Counted from the first letter of the stretch, positions 1-6,901 are shown. The stretch: DNA of 7,380 nucleotides from Pseudomonadota bacterium (GCA_023423605.1 JAFAFF010000227.1:1-7380), one strand, 5' to 3'. The notes: generated by a model not told the origin, from the sequence alone. Program-made: numbers and translations.

Positions 1-12
1 GGTCGCGACGGG

Positions 13-1107
13 TCAGTGCAATGTGGGAATGCTGTAGGTGGTGTCGGTACGGTGTGCGGTTGCCGGACGGGTACTGAGGTAACCATCCCAGCCGAGCCGC
101 GCGACATGCCCTTCGCCAAGCGCCGCCTGGCGCACGTCGTCGGCATGCAGCACCAGCCGCACTTCATATTCCAGCCCGCCGCCGGTCAGCAGGGAAAGCC
201 ACTTTGAAAGCGCGTTCGCGGCATCACCGCCCGGCAGCATGGCATCGAACTCATGCCGGCGCAGCGGACCGATGTCCAGGCGCAGGCGCAGGTCACGTTG
301 CCAGACCCGATCGCCGGCCAGCGCTGTCGCGCCAAGCGTGGCGTTGGCCATGCCCAGCCGTGTGGCTTGCCCCGGGGGCACGCTGTACCAGGCGCCGACG
401 AACTGCTGCAGCTGGATTGGAACCTGGAAGTAATCCGAAAGCACACGCTGCAGCACGGCCGCTGACACGGGCCGTTGGCGGATCGCGCCAGCATAGTAGG
501 CCACCGCCTGGTCGAAGACCCGGCTGCGATCATCGATCATCCGCTCACGCAGACCAGTCGTGCCCATGCCGACCAGCGACAGGATCAGCGGCATGAAACG
601 CTCGCGACGATCCAGTTCGTACTGCAGGGCCAGCCGGTGCTTCTTCCAGGCCGCGTAATGCAGGGCCACCGCACGGTTGGAAAAGATATCCAGGAACGCC
701 CGCGCAGCGCGATCACGCAGGAAGGTCTCCCGCTCCTGCAGCACTTCGGTGTAATGCAGCGGCAGGGCCCCGGCGGTACCGAGCAGGCCCATGAACCGCG
801 GCACCAGATGCACTTCGCCCACCATGCCACCACCGGCATCCATCACCGTCTCCAGCGCCGCGCCCTCCAGGCGCTCGCCGGTGCTGGAATAGGTTTCGCT
901 GTGGGGATCCAGATCCGTCGCAGGGAAGCCCAGGGAGAGCGTATTGCGGAAGCGCACCCGTTGCGCCACGGCCTGCCCCGCCTTGAGCCCCTGGCGCTGG
1001 AACACACGCTCCAGAACCCGGACCGCCTGGAAGAACTGGAAGCGGTGGGGCTCGGCGAGCAGCTGCTGCGCTACGCCAGGATCGATTCGCCGCTTCGCGC
1101 TGGGCAT
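13..1107 (-). CDS. tssG: TssG, T6SS baseplate wedge protein (complete)
   Basis: TssG (VasB/ImpH family) is a cytoplasmic baseplate protein. With TssE, TssF and TssK it forms the wedge on which the tail tube and sheath assemble. The 364-residue product has the usual family length. It opens with MPSAKRRIDPGVAQQLL followed by the typical N-terminal segment EPHRFQFFQAVRVLERVF (about residues 18-35), which is how the family is recognised. The reading frame stays open upstream to 1467, but that part is the shadow of tssF. The ATG at 1107 is chosen because it starts the family-like sequence and has a strong ribosome site (GAGGAG, complement of 1116-1121) 8 bases ahead. The gene begins 37 bases inside the end of tssF, which suggests translational coupling. 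The stop is TGA at 15-13. It is the last gene in the window; a clpV/tssH gene would be expected next but cannot be seen. Confidence 0.95.
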   Translation of the reverse strand: MPSAKRRIDPGVAQQLLAEPHRFQFFQAVRVLERVFQRQGLKAGQAVAQRVRFRNTLSLGFPATDLDPHSETYSSTGERLEGAALETVMDAGGGMVGEVHLVPRFMGLLGTAGALPLHYTEVLQERETFLRDRAARAFLDIFSNRAVALHYAAWKKHRLALQYELDRRERFMPLILSLVGMGTTGLRERMIDDRSRVFDQAVAYYAGAIRQRPVSAAVLQRVLSDYFQVPIQLQQFVGAWYSVPPGQATRLGMANATLGATALAGDRVWQRDLRLRLDIGPLRRHEFDAMLPGGDAANALSKWLSLLTGGGLEYEVRLVLHADDVRQAALGEGHVARLGWDGYLSTRPATAHRTDTTYSIPTLH

Positions 1108-2906
1108 CGGACGATCTCCTCCCCGGACTCGCTGGACACCAGCACCAGGCGGGTAAAGCTGTTGGCATGCACGTACAGTGCAAAGAAATGATCCATCACA
1201 CGGGCAAACGCGGCCACGCCGGTGCCCACGAAATGGCTCTCGTTGAGCGTCAGGCGCACTTCCAGCCCACGCACCATCGAAGCGAAATGCTGGCCGGACA
1301 TCCAGGTCGTCACCGCCTCCTGCTCCAGCCCGACGATGCCTTCGATCTGCCGCGATGACACGCTGGAACCGCTCAGGTCGTACAGCCGCAGCATCTCCTT
1401 CAGTGCGGGCAATCCACTGCCGGTCAGCGACAGCTGGTTCAGCGACAGATGCGAAATCAGCCGCCACTGCGCACCCTTGCCCTGACGGAAGCGCAACGGA
1501 CGGCTCGGCTTGCGCAGCAGCGAAATCGCCCGCGCAGGCGTCCCGCCCTCCATGCTGAGATCACCACCGGACACGCCGAAGGCAAGCTGGGTCGGCAGAT
1601 CACGGTTGCTGCAGGTCAGGCGCAGGCTCACCACGTCGGTCTGGGGTGCGGTGGGGTCGAAATCCAGGTCCACGAAGCTGAGCTCGGTTTCATAGCCAGG
1701 ACTGTGGCTGGCCACGTTCTCATCGCGCCGCGCCACCCAGTACTGGCCGGTGCGATCCGGCTCCTCGCCATGGTGCAGGGAGTAGAAAGGCCGGAATGCC
1801 TGGATCACCTCGCCCTGCGGCGTCTGCCGGATACGGTGCACCGAGTCGATCGAATAGACCTCATAGGCGTAGGCACGCCGTGCGTCCGCGACCACCGGAT
1901 AGGTGACTGTTCGATGGCTGACGCGGATCGGGTCGCCGGCCTGCTCGAACAGATTCACGATGGGCGTACATCCCAGGCGGACATGCTCACGGCCCAATCC
2001 CTCAAGCACATGACTGGCCGCGCGGTCGGCGGGCGTCGCCTTCAGTATCAGGTGCAGGGTGAACCATCGGCTGGCACCCGCGCTCACCTCATCCAGCGGC
2101 AGGTCGAAGAAACCGAATTTCTCGGGAAACCCGGACAGCTCCGTCAACAGACGGTACGCCGGGTGCGAACGCGCCGGGAAATCCACCAGCGCTTCGCTCT
2201 CCGTGAACCCGGCCTGCTGCAGTGGATTGCCTTCAAGGCGCCGCCAGCGACCACTGCCATCAGCCTCGACATAGGCGGCTTTCACTTCCAGCGCCAGCGC
2301 GTCGCGCAGTGCAGCACAGAATGAAGCCTCGCCGTCGACAAAAAAACGCAACGCGTCGCTGCCAAGTGCCACGAAGCTCGCTTGGTCGGAGAGCAACGCG
2401 AAGCTGAGGGAAATCTGTGCGCCACTGCCGGCCGGCAGCGAAACCGCCATCGGCGGCTCGGCCACGCCACGGTACGTCGCCGCGCGCACACCGATGGGCG
2501 CAAGCACCACGTCGTACGCGGTGCGGAAACGGCAGCTCACGCCCTTCACCATCCGCGACTGCAGCAGCGTGCCACGCGGAACGGTCAACGGTGCGCTCAG
2601 CTTTCCTGCCACGCCCTCCATGTCGAAATGGGCGATGGAGCAGGAGGGAAACGGACGCAGATAGTGGGGGTACAGCACGTCCAGCAACGCATCGGTGAAC
2701 TCCGGATAGTCGTCCTCGATGCGCTTGGAGATGCGCGCCCCCATGAACGCGAACGCTTCGATGAGGCGTTCGACATGGGGGTCCTGGCTGCCCTCGGCCG
2801 ACAACTGCAGGCGACCGGCGATCTTGGGATAGCGCTCGGCGAACTCGCGGCCATAGCGGCGCAGATAGCCCAGTTCGCGTTCGTAGAAAGGGAGAAGATC
2901 CTGCAT
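1071..2906 (-). CDS. tssF: TssF, T6SS baseplate protein (complete)
   Basis: TssF (VasA/ImpG family) is the large baseplate wedge subunit. Two copies bind one TssG, and together with TssE and TssK they build the platform for tube and sheath polymerisation in the cytoplasm. The 611-residue product has the family length. The N-terminus is diagnostic: LLPFYERELGYLRR (residues 4-17), then EFAERYPKIAGRL, the DPHVERLIEAFAFM block, and the DYPEFTDALLDVLYPHYLRP block ending near residue 84. The C-terminus (FFALYVHANSFTRLVL) is also typical. No signal peptide or membrane segment is seen. The ATG at 2906 shares its A with the tssE stop (TGATG), and the only upstream purine run (GGCAGG) is very close. 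Initiation therefore probably depends on ribosomes finishing tssE. The 3' end overlaps the start of tssG by 37 bases. The frame is intact throughout. Confidence 0.96.
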   Translation of the reverse strand: MQDLLPFYERELGYLRRYGREFAERYPKIAGRLQLSAEGSQDPHVERLIEAFAFMGARISKRIEDDYPEFTDALLDVLYPHYLRPFPSCSIAHFDMEGVAGKLSAPLTVPRGTLLQSRMVKGVSCRFRTAYDVVLAPIGVRAATYRGVAEPPMAVSLPAGSGAQISLSFALLSDQASFVALGSDALRFFVDGEASFCAALRDALALEVKAAYVEADGSGRWRRLEGNPLQQAGFTESEALVDFPARSHPAYRLLTELSGFPEKFGFFDLPLDEVSAGASRWFTLHLILKATPADRAASHVLEGLGREHVRLGCTPIVNLFEQAGDPIRVSHRTVTYPVVADARRAYAYEVYSIDSVHRIRQTPQGEVIQAFRPFYSLHHGEEPDRTGQYWVARRDENVASHSPGYETELSFVDLDFDPTAPQTDVVSLRLTCSNRDLPTQLAFGVSGGDLSMEGGTPARAISLLRKPSRPLRFRQGKGAQWRLISHLSLNQLSLTGSGLPALKEMLRLYDLSGSSVSSRQIEGIVGLEQEAVTTWMSGQHFASMVRGLEVRLTLNESHFVGTGVAAFARVMDHFFALYVHANSFTRLVLVSSESGEEIVRCPARSGESILA

Positions 2907-3394
2907 CAGCCTGCCGCCTGGCGACGCATGCGGCTCACCTGGTACTGCAGTGTGGACGGTTGCAGCATGGCATCGAAACTCACCGGCTCACGGGCCAGCT
3001 CGGTATCGAGCACCGCATGGATGGTGAAATGCAGGCCGCCACCGAACTGGGCGCCTGCTTCCAGCTTCACATTGACATTGCGGAGCCGGCGTTCATGGCG
3101 CGCCACGGCCTGTTCCAGCGAACGGCAGATGGCGGCGCGGTCGTAGCCGTTGGACAGGCTCATCGCCGAGAAATCTCCCAGACCATACGTCATCAGCGAC
3201 TGACGGCACTGTGGAAACCCGGCAAGCGTCTCTTCACTGTAGGCTGCGCGCGAATTGAGCAGTCCTTCGAGATCACGCGCGATCGACTCCTTGTGCTGGT
3301 CGAGCGAGGACACCTTGCAAGCACCGATGGTCGCGGACTTCGGCGCATCATCGAACAGCTTTTCCAGGAGGCTGGGCTCGAGTCCCTTCATCAT
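2906..3394 (-). CDS. tssE: TssE, gp25-like T6SS baseplate protein
   Basis: TssE (gpW/gp25-like family) sits at the baseplate-sheath junction and is thought to start sheath polymerisation. The 162-residue product from the chosen start begins MMKGLEPSLLEKLFDD, the usual TssE opening. The following LLNSR segment, the LMTYGLGDFSAMS block (about residues 67-79) and the block near residues 100-130 also fit the family. The frame is open up to an ATG at 3484. The extra 30 codons do not look like TssE, use less G/C at the third position, and their first ATG has no ribosome site and lies in a predicted hairpin loop. I therefore chose the ATG at 3394, although its own site (GAG, 4 bases ahead) is weak; 3391, 3403 and 3463 are alternatives. 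The conserved gp25 EPR motif reads E-R-R here (residues 101-103). The stop overlaps the tssF start by one base. Confidence 0.9.
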   Translation of the reverse strand: MMKGLEPSLLEKLFDDAPKSATIGACKVSSLDQHKESIARDLEGLLNSRAAYSEETLAGFPQCRQSLMTYGLGDFSAMSLSNGYDRAAICRSLEQAVARHERRLRNVNVKLEAGAQFGGGLHFTIHAVLDTELAREPVSFDAMLQPSTLQYQVSRMRRQAAG

Positions 3395-3532
3395 CGTTCT
3401 CATTCTGGGCGCTTGCCCGTGAGCTGCCAGAAGCCATGACAGCACGCTCACCACGGCCGTCATGCCTGCACCGCAGGTCTCCATGACCGCGGTCTAATGC
3501 GATGGCGCACGAGGCGCCATCGCACCACTACG
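3395..3532 (-). promoter_or_regulatory. Structured hcp-tssE intercistronic segment
   Basis: Between the hcp stop and the chosen tssE start lie 138 bases with three successive inverted repeats in the minus-strand transcript. These are the perfect 11-bp stem at 3498-3524, an 8-bp stem with one bulged base at 3471-3492 (CCGC/GGTC pairing with GACC/GCGG, loop at 3480-3484), and a 6-bp stem CATGAC/GTCATG (3459-3464 with 3435-3440). The segment could lower baseplate-gene expression relative to hcp, or protect the hcp message from 3' decay. This role is inferred; only the repeats are seen. Part of the stretch could instead be the N-terminal coding region of tssE if a start upstream of 3394 is used. 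Confidence 0.45.
3498..3524 (-). terminator. Strong hairpin just after hcp
   Basis: TGCGATGGCGC (3498-3508) and GCGCCATCGCA (3514-3524) are perfect reverse complements, giving an 11-bp GC-rich stem with a 5-base loop. On the minus strand it begins 8 bases after the hcp stop codon. The sequence after the stem (TTAGACC) has no run of T, so it is not a classical intrinsic terminator. An RNA-stabilising or partially terminating, processing-type hairpin is more likely. The symmetry is certain; its function is inferred. Confidence 0.6.
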
Positions 3533-4030
3533 TCAGACCGTATAGTTCGGAATGTTCTTGGTGGCGCTCCACTGGGCAACCGCCTTGCCGCCGATTCCGC
3601 CTTCCGGCTTCTGCTGGTTGTACGTCCACTTGATGGCACCGTAGCTCAGCTGAACCACTTCCTGCGGCATGCCGTCTTCGTCAACCGTGGTGGTGACACG
3701 GTGAACCAGGACATTGAGCAGCTCGACCAGGTAGTAGTTGATGGCATTGCCATCCTTGTCAGCGCGCATGAATTCGATGCGGGCCTTCGGGAAGGTGGTG
3801 CCGTTGGCGCAAGCCTGGTTCAGTGCGGTGGACGCAAGGTCGATCGACTTGACCAGCTCGATGGGCGACAGGTTGACGCGTGCGGCCGTCGTGCCACCGG
3901 AGGTGGAAGCGGTTGCCGAGCGCGGCTGCAGGACATCCTGCGAGAACGACTTGATCTCAACCCAGTCGCGGTGCTTGTCGTCGTGCGATTCGCCCTTGAT
4001 GGTGTCGATGGAAAGAAAAGCGTGCTGCAT
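3533..4030 (-). CDS. hcp: Hcp (TssD), T6SS inner-tube protein
   Basis: Hcp forms hexameric rings that stack into the tube expelled by sheath contraction. It is also a secreted product and can carry small effectors in its lumen. The 165-residue product has normal length for a tube-forming Hcp, with no C-terminal effector domain. It shows the Hcp pattern: an opening beta strand AFLSIDTIKGES, the HRDWVEIKSFSQDV segment (residues 20-33), a small-residue S/T/G/A-rich loop (about 37-50), LSPIELVKSIDLAS, the central ARIEFMRADKDG, and late strands VVQLSYGAIKWTYNQQ. There is no signal peptide, as expected for T6SS export. The ATG at 4030 has a strong AGGAG site (complement of 4038-4042) 7 bases ahead, in line with high synthesis. 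It is set apart from tssC by 134 bases and from tssE by about 138, whereas the flanking pairs tssB-tssC and tssE-tssF-tssG are nearly contiguous or overlap. Its expression may therefore be tuned separately. Confidence 0.97.
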   Translation of the reverse strand: MQHAFLSIDTIKGESHDDKHRDWVEIKSFSQDVLQPRSATASTSGGTTAARVNLSPIELVKSIDLASTALNQACANGTTFPKARIEFMRADKDGNAINYYLVELLNVLVHRVTTTVDEDGMPQEVVQLSYGAIKWTYNQQKPEGGIGGKAVAQWSATKNIPNYTV

Positions 4031-4164
4031 ATCTGGTCTCCTGAGTTCCGTTCTTCCGTGAGATTGGTGCCGGGAGGGTCCCGACGGTTGGTTGCCCCTG
4101 AGGAGGCGGCGCCTGTCTGCACAAAAGGGGTCTCATGCCCCTGGCGCTCAAGTGAAGCAACTCG
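4031..4164 (-). promoter_or_regulatory. tssC-hcp intergenic region / hcp leader
   Basis: This 134-base gap precedes hcp. In the minus-strand direction it contains a terminator-like hairpin (4123-4142), a GGCGCC palindrome at 4108-4113, a second small hairpin (CGGGA/TCCCG, 4071-4083), and then the hcp ribosome site. A CTCCT stretch (complement of 4101-4105) could pair with the AGGAG site (4038-4042). I see no convincing -35/-10 pair or sigma-54 motif here. It may act by RNA structure or processing rather than as a promoter, but this is inference. Confidence 0.35.
4123..4142 (-). terminator. Terminator-like hairpin after tssC
   Basis: On the minus strand, AGGGG, a 7-base loop and CCCCT are followed by TTT (stem arms 4138-4142 and 4126-4130, T-run complementary to 4123-4126). 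The stem is short (5 bp) and the T-run short, so any termination would be partial. It lies 22 bases past the tssC stop, a place where an attenuator between sheath and tube genes would be plausible. Confidence 0.3.
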
Positions 4165-5661
4165 TTACCCTTTCTTTGCTCCGGCCGGCAGTTCAGCCAC
4201 AAGGCGCAACGAAACACTCAGCTCATCGAGCTGGAAATGTGGCCTGACAAAGGCCACCGCACGGTAGACGCCCGGCTTGCCCGGCACCTCCGAAACCTGC
4301 ACTGCGGCTTCCCGCAGCGGAAACTGGGCTTTTGCTTCCTGGCCCGCGTTGTCATCCAGCAGCACGTACTGGGAGATCCAGCGGTTGAGGAAGTCCTCGA
4401 CATTGCGTGCCGAGGCGAAGCTGCCGATCTTCTCGCGCATCATCGCCTTCAGGTAATGGGCGATGCGCGAGACGGCGAAGATGTACTGCAGCTGCCCCGA
4501 CAGGATGGCATTCGCGTTGGCCGAATCAGTGTTGTACTTCTTCGGCTTCTGTGCCGACTGGGCACCGAAGAACGCGGCGTAATCGGTATTCTTGCAATGC
4601 ACGAGCGGCATGAAACCGAGGTCGGACAACTCCTTCTCGCGGCGGTCGGTGATCGCGATTTCGGTCGGGCACTTGAGCGCGACCTCGCCATCATCCGTAC
4701 GGAACGTATGGGTGGGGAGGTCTTCCACCAGGCCGCCGCCTTCCACGCCGCGGATGGCCGCGCACCAGCCATAGTTCTCGAACGCATCGGTCAGGCGTGC
4801 CGCCATCGCATAGGCGGTATTGCACCACAGGTACTTGCTGTGGTCCTGTGCCTCGACCTCTTCGACGAAGTTGAACCCTTCGACGGTGGTGCCATCCTTC
4901 GGGTTGTACGGCAGGCGCCCCAGGAAGCGCGGCAGGGTCAGGCCGACATAACGGCTGTCCTCGGCTTCACGGAAGGACTTCCATTTCGCGTATTCCACCG
5001 TATCGAAGACCTTGGCCAGGTCACGCGGCTTGCCCAGATCGGTGAAGCTTTCCAGGCCGAACATGCCTTCGGATGCAGCGGAGATGAAGGGCGCATGGGC
5101 CGCAGCGGCAACGTGGGACATCTGCTCGACGAAATACATGTCCTCGGGCTGACGACCGATGTAGTAGTCGCCGACCAGGGCGCCGAACGGTGCGCCACCG
5201 AAGGTCCCGAACTCTTCCTCATAAACCTTCTTGAAAAGCGCGCTCTGGTCGAAGTCGATGGCCGACTTGAAATCGCGTACAAGATCCTTCTTCGGTGCAT
5301 TGAGCACCTTGATCTTCATCGCCGGGCCGGTCGATGTCTGCTGGCACAGGTAGTGCAGGCCGCGCCAGGTGCTTTCCAGCTGCTGGAATTCCGCTGCGTG
5401 CATGACCGCACTGAGCTGCTCGGAGATGATCCGGTCGATCTCGGCGATGCGCGAATCGAGCGTCAGGTTGAGGTTGTCCGACACCACCACCGTGCCGTCG
5501 AGCACTTCCCGGGCCAGTTCGGAAATGATGTCCTTTGCGCGATTGTGCTCGGTTTCGGACTTGGCGACCTTGCTCTGCTCGACGATCTGGTCGAGCAGGC
5601 CGAGTTCGGCAACGTCGGCCTCACCACCCTGACGGGTCACGCTGGTTGCATCTGCGCTCAT
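4165..5661 (-). CDS. tssC: TssC, T6SS contractile sheath large subunit
   Basis: TssC (VipB/ImpD/EvpB family) forms, with TssB, the contractile sheath around the Hcp tube. The 498-residue product has full family length. An N-terminal helix GLLDQIVEQSK (about residues 21-31) corresponds to the segment that ClpV recognises on contracted sheaths. Then come the family signatures FQQLESTWRGLHYL (about 92-105), the FGTFGGAPFGALVGDYYIG region (about 151-169), LTLPRFLGRLPYNPK, and the C-terminal CPTEIAITDRREKELSDLGF, ISQYV and FQLDELSVSLRLVAELP segments. The ATG at 5661 is 3 bases after the tssB stop, with an AGGGG ribosome site (complement of 5670-5674) lying within the tssB end. Tight linkage to tssB suits 1:1 synthesis of the heterodimer. 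It is followed by an unusually long gap before hcp. Confidence 0.98.
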   Translation of the reverse strand: MSADATSVTRQGGEADVAELGLLDQIVEQSKVAKSETEHNRAKDIISELAREVLDGTVVVSDNLNLTLDSRIAEIDRIISEQLSAVMHAAEFQQLESTWRGLHYLCQQTSTGPAMKIKVLNAPKKDLVRDFKSAIDFDQSALFKKVYEEEFGTFGGAPFGALVGDYYIGRQPEDMYFVEQMSHVAAAAHAPFISAASEGMFGLESFTDLGKPRDLAKVFDTVEYAKWKSFREAEDSRYVGLTLPRFLGRLPYNPKDGTTVEGFNFVEEVEAQDHSKYLWCNTAYAMAARLTDAFENYGWCAAIRGVEGGGLVEDLPTHTFRTDDGEVALKCPTEIAITDRREKELSDLGFMPLVHCKNTDYAAFFGAQSAQKPKKYNTDSANANAILSGQLQYIFAVSRIAHYLKAMMREKIGSFASARNVEDFLNRWISQYVLLDDNAGQEAKAQFPLREAAVQVSEVPGKPGVYRAVAFVRPHFQLDELSVSLRLVAELPAGAKKG

Positions 5662-5664
5662 CGG

Positions 5665-6165
5665 TTATTCCCCTTTTTCCGACCCGAGCTTCTTCAGCTG
5701 TTCGGTATTGTTCAGAACGTCGGTCAGCAGGTCTTCAAGCTTTTCGTTGCCCGCCAGCTTGTTGCGCAGATCGGCCAGCTTGGTGCGCGATTCCAGCAGC
5801 CGGCGCAGCGGCTCGACCTGGTCCACGACCGCTTCCGGACGAAAATCGTCGATGGACTTGAACTTCAACTCCACCGCGAACTCGCCGCCCTCGTCGCTGA
5901 TCCTGTTCGGCACACGGTAGACCGCACGGGGCGCGGCGGCCTCCATCACCTCGTCGAAGTTGTCCAGGTCCACGTTGACGAACTTGCGATCCTTCACCTT
6001 CGGCAGCGGCTGCTCGGGATTTCCGCTCAGGTCACCGAGCACGCCCACCACGAATGGCAATTCCTTCTGCTCGATCGCGTCCCCCTTCTCGACGTCATAC
6101 GTCAGTTGTACACGGGGCGGTCGGATCTTCTGCAGTCGTTTCTGGATGCTGTCCTTCTTGGCCAT
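5665..6165 (-). CDS. tssB: TssB, T6SS contractile sheath small subunit
   Basis: TssB (VipA/ImpC/EvpA family) pairs with TssC to make the sheath protomer in the cytoplasm. The 166-residue product matches the family length. It opens MAKKDSIQKRLQKIRPPRVQLTYDVE, followed by the hallmark LPFVVGVLGDLSGNPEQPLPKVKDRKF as two adjoining stretches (about residues 36-62), then KFKSIDDFRPEAVVDQV (about 101-117), and ends in a charged helical segment (ESRTKLADLRNKLAG) and a Glu/Lys-rich tail. The ATG at 6165 has a strong AAGGAG site (complement of 6174-6179) 8 bases ahead. It follows the lipoprotein gene by 40 bases and precedes tssC by 3, so the three are very probably co-transcribed. Confidence 0.98.
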   Translation of the reverse strand: MAKKDSIQKRLQKIRPPRVQLTYDVEKGDAIEQKELPFVVGVLGDLSGNPEQPLPKVKDRKFVNVDLDNFDEVMEAAAPRAVYRVPNRISDEGGEFAVELKFKSIDDFRPEAVVDQVEPLRRLLESRTKLADLRNKLAGNEKLEDLLTDVLNNTEQLKKLGSEKGE

Positions 6166-6205
6166 GCAGGCGTCTCCTTACAAATGGGCTGGGAACGTAC
6201 GACGG

Positions 6206-6808
6206 TCAGTTGCCGCCGAGGTTCTTGAATGGATCGGAATTGGTAGGCCTGGGCGCTGCCGGCGCGGCGGGCGCTCTTTCGGGCGCCGGTGCCGCACGGC
6301 GCGTGCGACGGACAGGCGCTGCGGGCTTTTTCTTCTCCGGCTCGATCACCGCATCGCCCATCGTTGCGCGCAGCGTATCGGCAAGCACCTTGGCTTCCCT
6401 GCGCGCGGTTTCCGAGGCAAGCGCGCCACGCCCCTGCAACCGCTGCAGCGACTGGTTGGCAATACGGAATCCAGAGACGGTCATCACGCCGTCAGCCACG
6501 ATATCTTCAGGATCGCGCTGCAGCACCTCTTCCGCCGCGACGATGGCGCGTGCGTAGTCGCCACGATCAAACTGCAGCTGCGCGATGCGCACCCAGGGTT
6601 CCTTGCGCGTGGGATCGGCCCGGGAGGCGTCCTGGAATGCGGCCACCGCACTGTCCGTGCCGGCCGCTGCAACCTGCGCCTCGGCGCGCGACATCACCGT
6701 ATCGAAGGAAGGCGGCGGCTCTTTCTCCGGCGTGCTCGAACAGCCGACGAGCACCACGCCCAGCATCAGTCCAACCAACGGGCGCCGCGCGCTCCTCATC
6801 TTCTCCAC
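6206..6808 (-). CDS. TPR-containing T6SS-associated lipoprotein
   Basis: This is a 200-residue predicted lipoprotein, first gene of the minus-strand operon. It has an Arg-rich n-region, a hydrophobic stretch (residues 11-22) and a lipobox LVGC with Cys23. Ser at +2 favours outer-membrane sorting, so the mature part faces the periplasm. Residues about 53-103 resemble one or two tetratricopeptide repeats (AVAAFQDASRADP, then PWVRIAQLQFDRGDYARAI and EEVLQRDP). The end (about 158-189) is a Lys/Arg/Pro/Ala-rich tail, probably unstructured and basic. The start is GTG at 6808, preferred because an AAGGAG site lies 7 bases ahead; the ATG three codons later lacks proper spacing. I do not recognise an established gene name. 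Its position ahead of tssBC suggests a T6SS accessory role, perhaps in the periplasm with TssJ/TssM or the cell wall, or a TslA-like assembly-site factor. That is a hypothesis from position and localisation only. Confidence 0.85.
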   Translation of the reverse strand: MEKMRSARRPLVGLMLGVVLVGCSSTPEKEPPPSFDTVMSRAEAQVAAAGTDSAVAAFQDASRADPTRKEPWVRIAQLQFDRGDYARAIVAAEEVLQRDPEDIVADGVMTVSGFRIANQSLQRLQGRGALASETARREAKVLADTLRATMGDAVIEPEKKKPAAPVRRTRRAAPAPERAPAAPAAPRPTNSDPFKNLGGN

Positions 6809-6868
6809 CCTGTCTCTCCTTGAAGACCATCACTCGATACCGACGCTTCCGGCGCTGGATTTCCGTGC

Positions 6869-6887
6869 GCTGAAAGCCCCCTTCAGC
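6869..6887 (-). other. Hairpin in lipoprotein-operon leader
   Basis: GCTGAA (6869-6874) and TTCAGC (6882-6887) are perfect reverse complements around a 7-base spacer. If transcription starts near 6895, this is a 6-bp stem at the 5' end of the minus-strand message, about 60 bases ahead of the GTG start. It could stabilise the message or be a protein-binding dyad in the DNA; neither is shown. Confidence 0.3.
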
Positions 6888-6901
6888 CGACATTTTGACG
6901 G

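Noticed and set aside
1108..1467. Upstream extension of the tssG frame to 1467
   Set aside because: This part lies wholly within tssF, is Arg/Gly-rich shadow sequence, and the family N-terminus begins at 1107 with a good ribosome site.
1449..2324. 291-codon plus-strand frame opposite tssF
   Set aside because: It is an antisense shadow of a well-supported gene, with no family-like sequence and no supporting promoter.
4035..4134. Direct repeat GGTCTC at 4035-4040 and 4129-4134 around the hcp leader
   Set aside because: A 6-base repeat about 94 bases apart is readily expected by chance and cannot pair with itself in the message.
4237..6228. A 663-codon open frame on the plus strand opposite tssC and tssB
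   Set aside because: It is exactly antisense to two certain genes, resembles no family I know, and long antisense frames are expected in GC-rich genes with strong third-position bias.
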